Shown piece after piece: positions 9,344-18,569 of a DNA stretch of 64,000 nt. The first letter of the stretch is position 1; every line of letters starts with the position of its first letter. The position numbers and the translations under genes were made by a program. Origin of the DNA: Halobellus clavatus (GTDB lineage: Archaea; Halobacteriota; Halobacteria; Halobacteriales; Haloferacaceae); assembly GCF_900107195.1 (NCBI RefSeq), contig NZ_FNPB01000001.1:372001-436000 (forward strand), read 5' to 3'. Below the pieces are notes generated by a model. The model saw only the letters and a program-made list of their open reading frames with translations, had not been told where the DNA came from and searched no databases.

Positions 9344-9389
9344 AGCCGGCGGGCTATGGTGTCCCGGGCAGCCGTTCACCGTTCACCGT

Positions 9390-10340
9390 TCACTGCGGCA
9401 GGTCCACTTCATCCCCGTCGGCGAAGACGGTGGGTTCCCGGACGATTCCGTCGAGGTGCAGCGGTGCGTCGGTCTCGCCACCGATGCCGGCGTCGTCGCC
9501 GATCGCGATGTGGACGGTCCCGGCGGCCTTCTCGTCGAGGAGGACGGAGCCGACGAGTTCGGTCACACCGACGTTGGTTCCGATTCCCAGTTCCGCGAGG
9601 TTGTAGGCGTCGCGCCCCACTTCCTCGGCACCGGTCTCGATCTGTTCGCGGATCTCGTCGTCGGAAATCTCGGTCACGTAGCCGTCTTCCACCTCGAAGC
9701 GGAGCTGTTGCCCCTCCTCGAGCAGTCCGTGCGGGCGCATCGTCCCGTCGACGACGTAGGTCCCGTTCGCGTCCGTCGGCGAGACGAACACCTCACCCGC
9801 GGGGAGGTTCGAGAAGTCGCCCGGTTCGTGGACGATGCCGGTGTCGGCGTGCCACTCGCGGCCGCCGGGTTCGAAGGTGATGTCGGTTCCGGCCGGGGCC
9901 GTCACCCGTATCTCGTCGGCGTCTTCGACCTGCGCGAGGACGTCGCGACAGTGCGCGGCGATGGCGTCGTAGTCGGCGTCGAGCCCCGTGGTGAACACGT
10001 CCTCGGTGATTCCGGGCAGCGTCGCGCCGCGCGTGCCGGCGTCACAGGCGTCCCCTCGGGCGCGGGTGTGACTCACGCTCTTTGTCGTCGGTGCGAGGAA
10101 CACGTCCGCATCGGCCATCGCGGCCGGGACGGGCCTGGGCGGCTCCTCGCCGTGTTGGGTCCCTGGCGGGTACTGAAGCAGCACCGCGTCGTCGGTGATG
10201 CGGCTCGCCACGTCGTAGAGCGCCTCGCCGATCGGGCGTCGTTCGTCGTCGGTGACCACGACGCAGGACTCCGTCTCGTCGAGAGCCATACACTGCTCGA
10301 CCGCCGTCGTCGCAGCGGCTGCGAGTCCGTCGTTCGACAT
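9390..10340 (-). CDS. M29-type (leucyl) aminopeptidase
   Basis: A 316-residue metal-dependent aminopeptidase-like protein. Family features include THTRARGDACDAG near residue 105, a PAGTDITF segment, EWHADTG and GIGTNVGV, which in M29/AmpS enzymes surround the dinuclear metal site, plus HIAIGDD and HLDGIVREPTV near the end. Members remove N-terminal residues from peptides; some related enzymes are ring-opening dioxygenases, so the exact substrate is not certain. The start MSNDGL is chosen because the longer frame upstream is low-complexity. Three 7-bp repeats (CGTTCAC) lie over its stop at 9372-9394. Confidence 0.85.
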   Translation of the reverse strand: MSNDGLAAAATTAVEQCMALDETESCVVVTDDERRPIGEALYDVASRITDDAVLLQYPPGTQHGEEPPRPVPAAMADADVFLAPTTKSVSHTRARGDACDAGTRGATLPGITEDVFTTGLDADYDAIAAHCRDVLAQVEDADEIRVTAPAGTDITFEPGGREWHADTGIVHEPGDFSNLPAGEVFVSPTDANGTYVVDGTMRPHGLLEEGQQLRFEVEDGYVTEISDDEIREQIETGAEEVGRDAYNLAELGIGTNVGVTELVGSVLLDEKAAGTVHIAIGDDAGIGGETDAPLHLDGIVREPTVFADGDEVDLPQ

Positions 10341-10533
10341 ACGCCAGTGTCGGGACTCCGCGGAGTTAGGGGTTCGCATCCCGACGACCGCCGTGTGTGC
10401 TGGGGCTTTCCGCAAGTATTCCGTGGTGAGGTACTCGTCTCTGCGAAAATGCCCCGCGTTACTCGTGTAGGAGTTAATTGTTGCTGCTCCGGCTCCGAAA
10501 TAACTATGCGTGTGGTCGTCCGACTCTCCGGTA

Positions 10534-11604
10534 ATGATACGAGTGGGTGTCAACGGCTACGGGACGATCGGCAAACGCGTAGCCGACGCCGTCGAGGCCC
10601 AGCCCGATATGGAAGTCGCCGGCGTCGCCAAGACGCAGCCGAACTTCGAGGCCCACACCGCTGTCGAGCGCGGTTACCCGGTGTACGCGGCGATCCCGGA
10701 GCGCGCTCCGCTCTTCTCGGAGGCCGGGATCGAGACCGCCGGTGTCGTCGACGAACTGGTCGCCGACGCCGACGTGATGGTCGACGCCACGCCGTCAGGT
10801 ATCGGCGCGGAGAACAAGTCGCTGTACGCCTCGTATAATACGCCCGCGATCTTCCAGGGCGGCGAGGACGCCAGTGTCGCCGAGACGAGCTTCAACGCCC
10901 GCTCGAACTACGACGACGCCTGCGGTGCCGACTCCGTTCGAGTCGTCTCCTGTAACACGACCGGACTGTCGCGCGTCGTGGCTCCCCTAGAGGAGGAGTA
11001 CGGCGTCGAGAAGGTCCGAGCGACGCTGGTACGCCGCGGCGGCGACCCGAGTCAGAATACGCGCGGTCCGATCAACGATATCCTCCCGAATCCGATCGAG
11101 ATCCCGTCTCATCACGGCCCCGACGTCCAGACGATTTTCCCCGACCTGTCGATCGATACGATGGGGCTGAAAGTACCGGCGACGCTGATGCACGTCCACG
11201 CACTCAACGTCACACTGGAGACCGACGTGACGGCCGCGCACGTCCGGCAACTCCTCGACGACCAGTCTCGAATCTACGTGATTCCGGAGGGGATCGGTCT
11301 CGACGGGGCCGGCAAGCTCAAAGACTTCGCGCTGGACGCCGGGCGGCCGCGCGGCGACCTCTGGGAGAACTGCCTGTGGGGTGAGTCGGTCGCCACCGAG
11401 GGCCGCGACCTCTATCTCTTTCAGGCGATCCACCAGGAGTCCGACGTGGTCCCCGAGAACGTCGACGCGATCCGCGCAGTGACCGAGAGCGCTGACGCCG
11501 CCGAGAGCATCCGGCGCACGAACGAGACGCTGGGCGTCGGCCTCTCCGGCGACCCCTCCGGCTTCGGCGCCGATCAGGTCGAGGCCGGCACGGCCGACGA
11601 CTGA
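10534..11604 (+). CDS. gapII: Type II (archaeal) glyceraldehyde-3-phosphate dehydrogenase
   Basis: Phosphorylating GAPDH of the archaeal class, 356 residues. It shows the NAD(P)-binding start [16 protein letters not shown], a DATPSGIG segment and the catalytic cysteine in SCNTTGLSR. In Haloferax volcanii I recall that GapII works in gluconeogenesis while GapI serves sugar breakdown. Both genes are close together here with pgk between them, which suggests the same division of labour. The ATG follows a short in-frame extension (MWSSDSPV) that I judge untranslated. Confidence 0.93.
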   Translation: MIRVGVNGYGTIGKRVADAVEAQPDMEVAGVAKTQPNFEAHTAVERGYPVYAAIPERAPLFSEAGIETAGVVDELVADADVMVDATPSGIGAENKSLYASYNTPAIFQGGEDASVAETSFNARSNYDDACGADSVRVVSCNTTGLSRVVAPLEEEYGVEKVRATLVRRGGDPSQNTRGPINDILPNPIEIPSHHGPDVQTIFPDLSIDTMGLKVPATLMHVHALNVTLETDVTAAHVRQLLDDQSRIYVIPEGIGLDGAGKLKDFALDAGRPRGDLWENCLWGESVATEGRDLYLFQAIHQESDVVPENVDAIRAVTESADAAESIRRTNETLGVGLSGDPSGFGADQVEAGTADD

Positions 11605-11696
11605 CCCGTCGACGACGCAGCCGACACCGGTCGCCGGACGCGCTCGACGGCCGCGGCCGACCGACGTTTATCACTACCCCAGTCGTGGTCGGGAGT

Positions 11697-12311
11697 ATGA
11701 CCGACGATCGCTCGGCCGCCGCGGACGATTCTGAGGTGCGCATCGGGCCGGACGGGAGTGAGGGATCGACCGACGAGATGGAGCGACTGCTCGCGGAGTT
11801 CGACGCGCTCGCCGAAACCGTCGACTCCCCCGACGAACGCGAGCGCGTTCGCTCCGCCCGTCGCGCGGCCGTCGCAGCCGCCAACGAGACCGCCGTGTTC
11901 GGCCGCATCATCCACGGGTACGACCGCGGCGACCTCGCGGAGGCGTTCCTCGGGTCGGTGCTGTTCGGGGTTCCGATGTTCGTCGAGGGCGGCACGAACG
12001 AAGTCGGGCACTTTCTCGCCGCACATCCGGTCTCGCTCGTGGGGACGGTCATCGCCGCGATCGGCCTCGTGGTCGGCATCCTCTACGTCGCCGACATTCA
12101 GGACGTCCGCGTCCACGAACCGCTCTTCGGCGTCCTCCCGCGACGGCTCGTGGGCGTCCTCGGCGTCGCGTTTCTCACCGCGGCCGTGGTGATGACCGCG
12201 TGGGGCCGTGTCGACTGGGCGACGCCCGTCTTGGCGTTCGCGGACGTCGTCGTCGCGTTCGTGCCGATGAGCGTCGGCGGCGCGCTCGGCGACATCCTCC
12301 CGGGGTCGTGA
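11697..12311 (+). CDS. DUF2391-type integral membrane protein
   Basis: A 204-residue protein with an acidic, Asp/Glu-rich N-terminal 70 residues that is likely helical and cytoplasmic, then four hydrophobic segments (about 82-97, 105-125, 142-163 and 170-195). It resembles the DUF2391/TIGR02587 membrane proteins; no function is known. It follows gapII by 92 bp on the same strand. Start MTDDRSA is preferred to MVGS four codons earlier. Confidence 0.75.
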   Translation: MTDDRSAAADDSEVRIGPDGSEGSTDEMERLLAEFDALAETVDSPDERERVRSARRAAVAAANETAVFGRIIHGYDRGDLAEAFLGSVLFGVPMFVEGGTNEVGHFLAAHPVSLVGTVIAAIGLVVGILYVADIQDVRVHEPLFGVLPRRLVGVLGVAFLTAAVVMTAWGRVDWATPVLAFADVVVAFVPMSVGGALGDILPGS

Positions 12312-12323
12312 ATCGCCGCGCCG

Positions 12324-12818
12324 TTAGCCCGAGAGATCGACGAATTCGACGGTCTCGGCGTCCGTATCGAGGATCGCGACGTGGTACGCGTCGTCCGCCC
12401 CGGGGAAGGGGAGGCCACCGGGGTTGAGGTGGACGGTCCCGTCGCGCTCCTCGTGGGTCCGCTCGTGAGTGTGGCCGCGGACGACGTAGTCGTACGCGCC
12501 CGACGCGAGGAGGGCGTCGACGAGCTGTTCGCTCGTCCCGTGGTAGACCCCGACGTCGACGCCGTCGAACGTCAGGTGTGCACTCTCGCCGTGATGCGTA
12601 CCGAACGCCTCGATGGTCTCCGCTAGCGCCCACTCACCGTCGTTGTTCCCGCGGACGGCGTGGAATGCGAAGTCGGCGTCGAAGACCGAGGCGGTGAACG
12701 GCGCGACCACGTCGCCGCAGTGGATCACCGCGTCGACGCCCCGGTCTTCGAAGGTCTCGACCGCGGATCGTGCCAGATCGAGGTTGTCGTGGGTGTCAGA
12801 ACAGCAACCGACGAGCAT
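12324..12818 (-). CDS. YfcE/MJ0936-type metallophosphoesterase
   Basis: A 164-residue calcineurin-like phosphodiesterase. The metal-binding series is complete: SDTHDN, HCGDVV, RGNNDGEW, VYHG and RGHTHE. Small archaeal members of this group hydrolyse phosphodiesters in vitro with Mn or Ni; the physiological substrate is unknown. It lies 67 bp after pgk on the same strand and could be co-transcribed with it. Confidence 0.9.
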   Translation of the reverse strand: MLVGCCSDTHDNLDLARSAVETFEDRGVDAVIHCGDVVAPFTASVFDADFAFHAVRGNNDGEWALAETIEAFGTHHGESAHLTFDGVDVGVYHGTSEQLVDALLASGAYDYVVRGHTHERTHEERDGTVHLNPGGLPFPGADDAYHVAILDTDAETVEFVDLSG

Positions 12819-12885
12819 AGCGTCGAATTCGGCGGGCGGCCGCTTCAGGTCTTCGACAGAGCAGCCGACGTGACTGATCGGCGAC

Positions 12886-14109
12886 TCAGGAGCGCTTCAA
12901 CGCCTCGACGCCGGCGAGCGGCTGACCGGTCAGCGCCCTGATGTACGCGCCGCCGGCGATCGAGACGTGATCGAAGTCGGCTTCGTCCATCCCGTACATC
13001 TCGATGGCGCGCGAGGTGTCGCCGCCGCCGACGACCGAGAAGCAGTCCGTCTCGGCGATGGCTTCCAGCACGCGGACGGTCCCGACCGAGAACGGTTCCT
13101 CCTCGAAGACACCGAGTGCGCCCTTCACGAAGACGGCCTCGGAGTCGCGAACGACCTCGGCGTAGGACTCGGCGGTATCGGTGCCGACGTCGAGGTAGGA
13201 GACGGTCTTCTCGTCGATGTCGGCGACAGATTCCTCGGCGCGCTCGCCGTCGTCGTCGGACGCCAGGTCGGTCGCCAGCGTGATCTGCTCGCGACGCTCG
13301 TCGAGCATCTCCTCGATGAGTTCGTGGTTGGCCTCCCACTGAGAGTCATAGAGATCCTGTTCGGGGTCGAGATCGAAGCCGACCGGCGCGCCGTCAGCCC
13401 GGAGGAACAGTTCGCCGGCGATGCCGCCGAGGAGGAAGTCGTCGACCGTCTCTCCGAGGGTGTTCATCACGTCGATCACGTCGGTCGCCTTGGTGCCGCC
13501 GACGACCATCGTCACCCGGCCGTCGAACGACTTGTTCGCGATGGCGGTGTTGGCCTCGTACTCGGTCTCCATCACGCGGCCGGCGTACGCGGGGACGACG
13601 AGCGGGAACCCGACGAGCGAGGCGTGCGAGCGGTGTGCGGCCGAGTACGCGTCGTTCACGTAGGCGTCGAAGTGCGGCGCGAGCGACTGGACGAACTCGG
13701 TTTCGGCCTTGGTTTCGGGCGCTTCCTCGGGCAGTTCGTCGTCGCACATCCGCGTGTTCTCTAAGAGGAGCACCTCGCCCGCGTCGAGCGCTTCGATGGC
13801 GTCGGTGGCCGTCTCGCCATAGATATCCTCGACGAAGACGACGTCGTGATCCAGGTAAGAAGCGAGGATTTCCGCGTGGCCGGCGAGTGAGGTGAAGTCC
13901 TCCCGTCCGGGGCGTCCCTGGTGTGCGAGGAGGGCGATTCGGTGGCCGGCGTCGGCGAGTTCGCGAACGGTCTGGGCGTGTCGCTCGAAGCGGCGGTTGT
14001 CCTGCGGTTCGCCGTCCTCGATCGGAGAGTTCAGATCGAGGCGGACGAGGACGCGCTGGCCGTCGTCGAGGTCGTCGAGCGTGTCGAACGTGGCTGTTGA
14101 CGTGGACAT
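12886..14109 (-). CDS. pgk: Phosphoglycerate kinase
   Basis: Transfers phosphate between 1,3-bisphosphoglycerate and ADP, shared by glycolysis and gluconeogenesis. The 407-residue protein shows the N-terminal VRLDLNSP motif, ENTRMCDDE, VGGTKATDV and the C-terminal nucleotide-binding VVGGGDTSRAIE. It has an acidic insertion around residues 275-295 (SDDDGERAEESVADID), usual for halophiles. Start MSTSTATFD is used. It sits between the two GAPDH genes and is on the same strand as gapI. Confidence 0.95.
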   Translation of the reverse strand: MSTSTATFDTLDDLDDGQRVLVRLDLNSPIEDGEPQDNRRFERHAQTVRELADAGHRIALLAHQGRPGREDFTSLAGHAEILASYLDHDVVFVEDIYGETATDAIEALDAGEVLLLENTRMCDDELPEEAPETKAETEFVQSLAPHFDAYVNDAYSAAHRSHASLVGFPLVVPAYAGRVMETEYEANTAIANKSFDGRVTMVVGGTKATDVIDVMNTLGETVDDFLLGGIAGELFLRADGAPVGFDLDPEQDLYDSQWEANHELIEEMLDERREQITLATDLASDDDGERAEESVADIDEKTVSYLDVGTDTAESYAEVVRDSEAVFVKGALGVFEEEPFSVGTVRVLEAIAETDCFSVVGGGDTSRAIEMYGMDEADFDHVSIAGGAYIRALTGQPLAGVEALKRS

Positions 14110-14284
14110 TGGGGTTCGTGTGGAGAGTCGTGTGGGCGTCACTTAGTGGTGGTCGAGTCGGGTCGGAGCGGGTAAAGTCGAACTGGGGCGGGGCGGATCG
14201 GATCGAACGGGGCAAACCGGCTCGGGCCGCGGTCAGACCGGACCGGGTCGGGGCCCCATGGGATCCGGTCGAATCCCACGTGGC

Positions 14285-15331
14285 TCAGCCGTACGTGAGG
14301 AAGTGGGCGACGTCGAGCATCCGATTCGAGAAGCCGTACTCGTTGTCGTACCACGTCAGGATCTTGTAGAGACCGCCGTCGTTGACCTGGTTCGTGGAGT
14401 TGAGATCGACCATCGAGGAGAACGGCAGCCCAAGGATGTCAGAGGAGACGACTTCGTCGTCGGTGTAGCCGAGGACGCCCGCGAGCGGGCCCGAGTCGGC
14501 GGCGTCGCGGAAGGCGGCGTTGAGCTGCTCGACCGAGGGCGCCGCCTCGAGGTCGACGACCAGTTCGGTGATCGATCCGTTCGGGACCGGGACGCGGATG
14601 GCCATCCCGTCGAGTTTACCCGCCAGTTGGGGGAGGATCTGGGTGGTCGCCTTCGCCGCGCCGGTGGAGGTCGGCACGATGTTCTCGGCAGCGCCGCGAC
14701 CCCGGCGCGTCTTCGCCATCGGGCCGTCGACGAGGTTCTGACTGCCGGTGTAGGCGTGGACCGTGGTGAGGAGGCCGCTCTCGATGCCGAACTCCTCGTC
14801 GAGGACCTTCGCGACGGGGCTCACCGAGTTCGTGGTACAGGAGGCGTTCGAGACGACGTCCTCGCCGTCGTACTCGTCGTGATTGACGCCGTAGACCAGT
14901 TGCTTCACCGGCTTGTCGCCTTTCGGTGGGGCGGAGATGACGACCTTCTCCGCGCCCGCTTCGAGATGAGCGGCGGCGTCGTCGTACGTGCGGAAGATAC
15001 CGGTACACTCGAGCGTGACGTCGACGTCGAGGTCGTCCCAGGGGAGTTCAGTGGGGTTCTGGACGTTGAACAGCGGCACAGAACTGTCGCCGACGAGCAG
15101 CGTGTCGCCGTCGCGGCCGATGCCGTCCAGGCGGCCCATCACCGTGTCGTACTTCGCGAGATACGCCATATCCTCGAAGTCCATCACGTCGTTGATACCC
15201 ACCAGTTCGACCCGGGGGTCCTCGCGGACGGCACGGAGGACGTTGCGCCCGATCCGCCCGAACCCGTTCAGGGCCACGCGTACCGGCGCGTCCACCGCCG
15301 CCCCGGCGTTCGTCTCGGATTTTTCACTCAT
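14285..15331 (-). CDS. gapI: Type I glyceraldehyde-3-phosphate dehydrogenase
   Basis: Bacterial-type GAPDH of 348 residues. Seen: VALNGFGRIGRNVLRA (NAD-binding), the active-site SNASCTTNSV with its catalytic Cys, HAYTGSQ, RRGRGAAENI and a C-terminal WYDNEYGFSNR. The Asn in GINDV at the end of the second strand favours NAD specificity. In Haloferax volcanii this class is the one I recall as used in sugar catabolism. It lies 175 bp upstream of pgk on the same strand, with a G-rich, repeat-like spacer between them. Confidence 0.94.
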   Translation of the reverse strand: MSEKSETNAGAAVDAPVRVALNGFGRIGRNVLRAVREDPRVELVGINDVMDFEDMAYLAKYDTVMGRLDGIGRDGDTLLVGDSSVPLFNVQNPTELPWDDLDVDVTLECTGIFRTYDDAAAHLEAGAEKVVISAPPKGDKPVKQLVYGVNHDEYDGEDVVSNASCTTNSVSPVAKVLDEEFGIESGLLTTVHAYTGSQNLVDGPMAKTRRGRGAAENIVPTSTGAAKATTQILPQLAGKLDGMAIRVPVPNGSITELVVDLEAAPSVEQLNAAFRDAADSGPLAGVLGYTDDEVVSSDILGLPFSSMVDLNSTNQVNDGGLYKILTWYDNEYGFSNRMLDVAHFLTYG

Positions 15332-15765
15332 ATCCGAGTTCACTCGCTCCTGCTACTTCAAACCCTATGTCCCGCTGTGGGCCGTGAATCGGCCGAAGTG
15401 TGGATAAAGAAGTCCTGAGACACCCGACTCTCCGAAGTCGAGAGCGGGAGCGTTCGCGGGGCGATCGATCAGCTTCGATCACTCCGGACCATCGACGCAC
15501 ACTGGGACGCGACACACACTGGGACGCAATACAGACCGGGACGCGGCACATACTGGGACGCGGCACATACTGGGACGCGGCACATACTGGGACGCGGCAC
15601 ATACTGGGACGCGACGCACACCGAAGCGGGACGGCCCGAGACGCGACACAGACCGGGACGCGGCACACACCGAGACGGGCGGTCCCCCACTCGCGTACAG
15701 CCGTCGGCCGGCCGATCCCGCCGCGGGGAGAAGGCTTTTCATCGGAACCGCCCAACTAGCGTGTG
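15332..15765. other. Divergent intergenic region of gapI and hsp20
   Basis: A 434-bp gene-free gap that carries the promoters of gapI (minus) and hsp20 (plus). Its middle is a 17-bp minisatellite (separate entry). Apparent reading frames through the array are 17-residue repeats caused by the 51-bp triple period, are open in several frames and on both strands, and are not genes. Confidence 0.7.
15504..15622. repeat. 17-bp tandem repeat (minisatellite)
   Basis: Seven contiguous 17-bp units related to GGGACGCGGCACATACT. Units 3 to 6 (15538-15605) are identical; units 1, 2 and 7 vary at a few positions, for example CACACACT or CAATACAGACC. Further degenerate units continue to about 15680 (GGGACGCGGCACACACC). 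The unit length is not a multiple of three. The array fills most of the spacer between divergent gapI and hsp20. Confidence 0.92.
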
Positions 15766-16128
15766 ATGAGAGACGACCGTGACGACCCGTTTGACGACTT
15801 TTTCGACGGGATCGAACGGATGATGGACGAAATGACCGGTAGCGATGCCAGCGGCTTCGCCTCCGAGACCCACGTCGACATCTACGACGAGGGCGATGAA
15901 CTCCGACTGGTCGCCGATCTCCCGGGCGTCTCGAAAGACGCCGTCGAACTCCAGTGCGACGGCGAAGTACTTACGATCTCTGCCGGCGGCCCGCGCCGCG
16001 AGTACGACGAGCGGATCCGCCTCCCGACCCGCGTCGACGAACACAGCGCCAGCGCCTCGTTCAACAACGGGATCCTGCAGGTCACCCTCGAGAAACTCGA
16101 CGAGTCGGCGTCGATCGACCTGGACTGA
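15766..16128 (+). CDS. hsp20: Hsp20/alpha-crystallin small heat-shock protein
   Basis: ATP-independent chaperone of 120 residues. A short acidic N-terminus (DDPFDDFFDGIERMMDEM) precedes a beta-sandwich alpha-crystallin domain (about 35-115) containing VADLPGV and FNNGILQVTLEK. A GTG lies directly before the chosen ATG. The long inverted repeat at 16128-16209 begins at its stop codon and may end transcription. Confidence 0.9.
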   Translation: MRDDRDDPFDDFFDGIERMMDEMTGSDASGFASETHVDIYDEGDELRLVADLPGVSKDAVELQCDGEVLTISAGGPRREYDERIRLPTRVDEHSASASFNNGILQVTLEKLDESASIDLD

Positions 16129-16209
16129 TATCGATTACTCTCGTCTCGTACCACCGAGCGCCGTCAACAGGGGTGGCTCTCGGCGGTAAAAAGTGAGAGT
16201 AATCGATAT
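16128..16209. terminator. Long nested inverted repeat between convergent genes
   Basis: Perfect 15-bp arms, ATATCGATTACTCTC at 16128-16142 and its reverse complement at 16195-16209. Inside is a second pair, TACCACCGAG and CTCGGCGGTA (one mismatch). It lies exactly between hsp20 and the ATP-grasp gene, which point toward each other. A bidirectional terminator is the simplest reading; a MITE-like remnant is the alternative. Confidence 0.6.
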
Positions 16210-16218
16210 GACTCGTCG

Positions 16219-17085
16219 TCACGCGGTTTCCTCGCTCGTTCGTCTGATCAGGTCCGCCAGTCGGTCCCAGAAGTCGGCGTCGTACTTTCCGTCGTCGACA
16301 GTGGGGCGCGCGTTGGTCTCTGAGACGACTGCACGCCCGTCAGCGACGAGCACGTCGACGCCGAGATACGCGATGTCGAGCACGTTTGCAGCCTCGACGG
16401 CCACCGTCCGGAGCTCCGCCGGTACGTCGACACCCACCGCCTCCGCTCCCCGGTGGACGTTGTGTTTCCAGCGTCCCGCTTCGCGTGCGTCGTCCGGGAG
16501 GCGGCGCTCGACAGCGCCGACGACGGCGCCGTCGAGGACCATTATCCGGTAGTCGCTGGCGGCGGGGAGGTACTCCTGCAGCAGGTACGACTTGTCGCCG
16601 GTCGCGCGGTAGTCGTGGACGAGGTTCAGGTAGTCGACGATCCCGAGGAGCGAGTCGAGATCGGTAGCCTTCGCGACGCCGATGCCCCGGGTCGTCGAGT
16701 TCGGTTTGACCACGAGCGGGAAGCCGATGTCGTCCGCCGCCGCGGCGACGGCGTCGTCGTCGACCGGATTCGAGACGACGTGTGTGTCGGGAACGGGGAC
16801 ACCCGCACGAGCGAGCGCAGCGATGACGCCGGCCTTGTTTCGAGAGGTCGCGACGGCGGCGCGGCCGTTGACCCACGGGATCCCGTGCCGGCCGTCGACG
16901 ACGCCGCCCGCCATCAGCCGGCTCGGATAGACGAACCCGACGTCGAAGCGGCGCGCGGGCGGTTCGGTGAGGTCGAGGGCGCGTTCGTCCGCTTGCAGGT
17001 GTTCGACGGCGATGTCGCGGGCCGCGAGCGGATCGCGGAGCCGCTCGAACGTCTCCGCGGCCGTCGTCACGGCGAGTCTGAGCAT
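16219..17085 (-). CDS. RimK-family ATP-grasp ligase
   Basis: A 288-residue ATP-grasp protein. Features: a preATP domain to about residue 95, NKAGVIAALARAGVPVPDT, PLVVKPNSTTRGIGV (ATP-binding loop), LLQEYL, a DYRIMVLDGAVVGAVERR strand pair and the Mg-binding end VVSETNARPTVDD. RimK-type enzymes attach amino acids to proteins (ribosomal S6) or to small molecules; MptN-like glutamate ligases are also close. Being next to the uL16 gene hints at ribosomal protein modification, but this is inference. Confidence 0.85.
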   Translation of the reverse strand: MLRLAVTTAAETFERLRDPLAARDIAVEHLQADERALDLTEPPARRFDVGFVYPSRLMAGGVVDGRHGIPWVNGRAAVATSRNKAGVIAALARAGVPVPDTHVVSNPVDDDAVAAAADDIGFPLVVKPNSTTRGIGVAKATDLDSLLGIVDYLNLVHDYRATGDKSYLLQEYLPAASDYRIMVLDGAVVGAVERRLPDDAREAGRWKHNVHRGAEAVGVDVPAELRTVAVEAANVLDIAYLGVDVLVADGRAVVSETNARPTVDDGKYDADFWDRLADLIRRTSEETA

Positions 17086-17150
17086 CGGCTACGGGAAGGG
17101 ACCGGCGGCGCAAAAAGCGTGGGTGTTGGGCCGTCGCGACGGCCAGGCGC

Positions 17151-17681
17151 TTACGAGATGAGGAGCTTCTCGCCCTTCTCGACTTCGACGCGGCACGGCG
17201 GCGACATCTTGTTGTACGCACGGCGCAGTGCGTCCTTCGCGACGTCGGCGTCTTCGGGGTCGCAGTAGATGGTGAACACGCGCTCGTTCGCCTGGACCCG
17301 CGCGGCGGTGCCGACCGGTTTGCCGAACGCCTGGCGCATCCCGTCGGAGACACGGTCCGCGCCCGCCCCGGTCGCCTGCTTGTTCTCGCGCAGGACCTGG
17401 TGGGGGAACTTCCGGAGGACCATCTTGTAGTTCTCCTGCCCGACCTCTTTGAGCATCACGCGGTTCGCCGACAGCCGCGCGGACTCCAGCGAACCGTGCC
17501 GGACCTGACACTCTTCTTCGAGGCGGAGGCTGATCTGGACCGGGTAGTCCTGGGGACCGGTCTGGAGGTTACCCATATTGTGCTGTGCGATCTTCGAACC
17601 GGGGATTCCCGTGATGTACTCCCGTCGCGTGTAGGACGGTTTCGACAGTTCCCGGTACATTGAGGCGGGTTTGTCGGACAT
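17151..17681 (-). CDS. rpl10e: Large-subunit ribosomal protein uL16 (L10e)
   Basis: Component of the 50S subunit near the central protuberance and tRNA-binding path. The 176-residue archaeal L10e form starts [22 protein letters not shown] and includes [16 protein letters not shown], the [18 protein letters not shown] loop that reaches toward the peptidyl-transferase region, and [16 protein letters not shown]. It lies 65 bp upstream of the ATP-grasp gene on the same strand, so they may share a transcript. Confidence 0.96.
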   Translation of the reverse strand: MSDKPASMYRELSKPSYTRREYITGIPGSKIAQHNMGNLQTGPQDYPVQISLRLEEECQVRHGSLESARLSANRVMLKEVGQENYKMVLRKFPHQVLRENKQATGAGADRVSDGMRQAFGKPVGTAARVQANERVFTIYCDPEDADVAKDALRRAYNKMSPPCRVEVEKGEKLLIS

Positions 17682-17740
17682 AGTTACTTGTGAAACAGAA
17701 CGCCCATACGACCTAAAAGCGCTTCGAACTGTCCGCCGAC

Positions 17741-18514
17741 TTACTCCGGTTCGGCGTCGTCACCGGAGCCCACATCGGAATCGCCCTCCGACACCCCGTC
17801 GCCGACTGGGTCGAGCGCGACGAATTCGAGACCCCGTTCGTCCAGCATCGCCGCCGTCCGGTCGGTCACGGACGGCGCGACGAGGATGCCGCGAACCCCC
17901 TCCTCGGGGAACTCTTCGTCGACGGCAGCGACGTACCGGGTGAGTTGGCTCGCCGCCGACGGCCCGACGCGGCGACGCTTCAATTCGACGACGACCGGCC
18001 GGTCCGCGGCGTCGGAGCCGAACAGATCCACCGGGCCGGCGGCGGTCTCGCGCTCTGTCGCCGTCGGCTCGAACCCGGCTTCCACCAGACTCGGGTCCTC
18101 GAGGATTCGCTGTCTAAGGTCCTCCTCGCTCCCGGTCAGGGTCAGATCGCTCCGGTCTGTTACCTCGTACGCCGACACCTGCTCGAGCCGCTCGAAGGCG
18201 ACGTCGAGCCGTTCGTCCGGGGACGTGCGCTCGCTTCGGATCCGGAGCCGACCGTCGCGGACGCTCGCCTGATGGGTACACCCGGGCGGCTGCCAGTTCA
18301 CCGGCTTGCGATTCTCGTCGGTGTGGACCAGGATCGTTCCGTCGGGCTTGCAGACGACGAGGCGGTCGCCGGGGCCGAGGCTCGACGACGCACGCCCGTC
18401 GTACTCGACGCGACACCGACCGAACACCGTCACCATCCGGCCGTCGCCGAACGCGGATTCCAGCAGGCCGAGCGCGTCACGGTGCGCCGGCCGGTGGAGC
18501 GTCGTCACCGACAT
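17741..18514 (-). CDS. nucS: NucS/EndoMS endonuclease
   Basis: Archaeal mismatch-specific endonuclease that cuts both strands at mismatches and acts with PCNA. The 257-residue protein has an N-terminal beta-sandwich DNA-binding domain (about 1-120, with [10 protein letters not shown] and GRCRVEY) and a C-terminal RecB-like nuclease domain with [22 protein letters not shown], containing the D...ExK catalytic set, and QLTRYV. The acidic C-terminal tail may interact with partners. Start [11 protein letters not shown] is chosen over a longer, low-complexity extension. Confidence 0.92.
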   Translation of the reverse strand: MSVTTLHRPAHRDALGLLESAFGDGRMVTVFGRCRVEYDGRASSSLGPGDRLVVCKPDGTILVHTDENRKPVNWQPPGCTHQASVRDGRLRIRSERTSPDERLDVAFERLEQVSAYEVTDRSDLTLTGSEEDLRQRILEDPSLVEAGFEPTATERETAAGPVDLFGSDAADRPVVVELKRRRVGPSAASQLTRYVAAVDEEFPEEGVRGILVAPSVTDRTAAMLDERGLEFVALDPVGDGVSEGDSDVGSGDDAEPE

Positions 18515-18569
18515 CTCTCGTCGCTTCCCGTTCGGCGGGTAAAAACTGCGCGTCCGGCAGGCGGGTCGC

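Noticed and set aside
15469-15742. Reading frames made of 17-residue repeats (such as MCRVPVC) on both strands
   Set aside because: They are produced by the 17-bp minisatellite, whose triple period of 51 bp keeps several frames open; none has acidic haloarchaeal composition.
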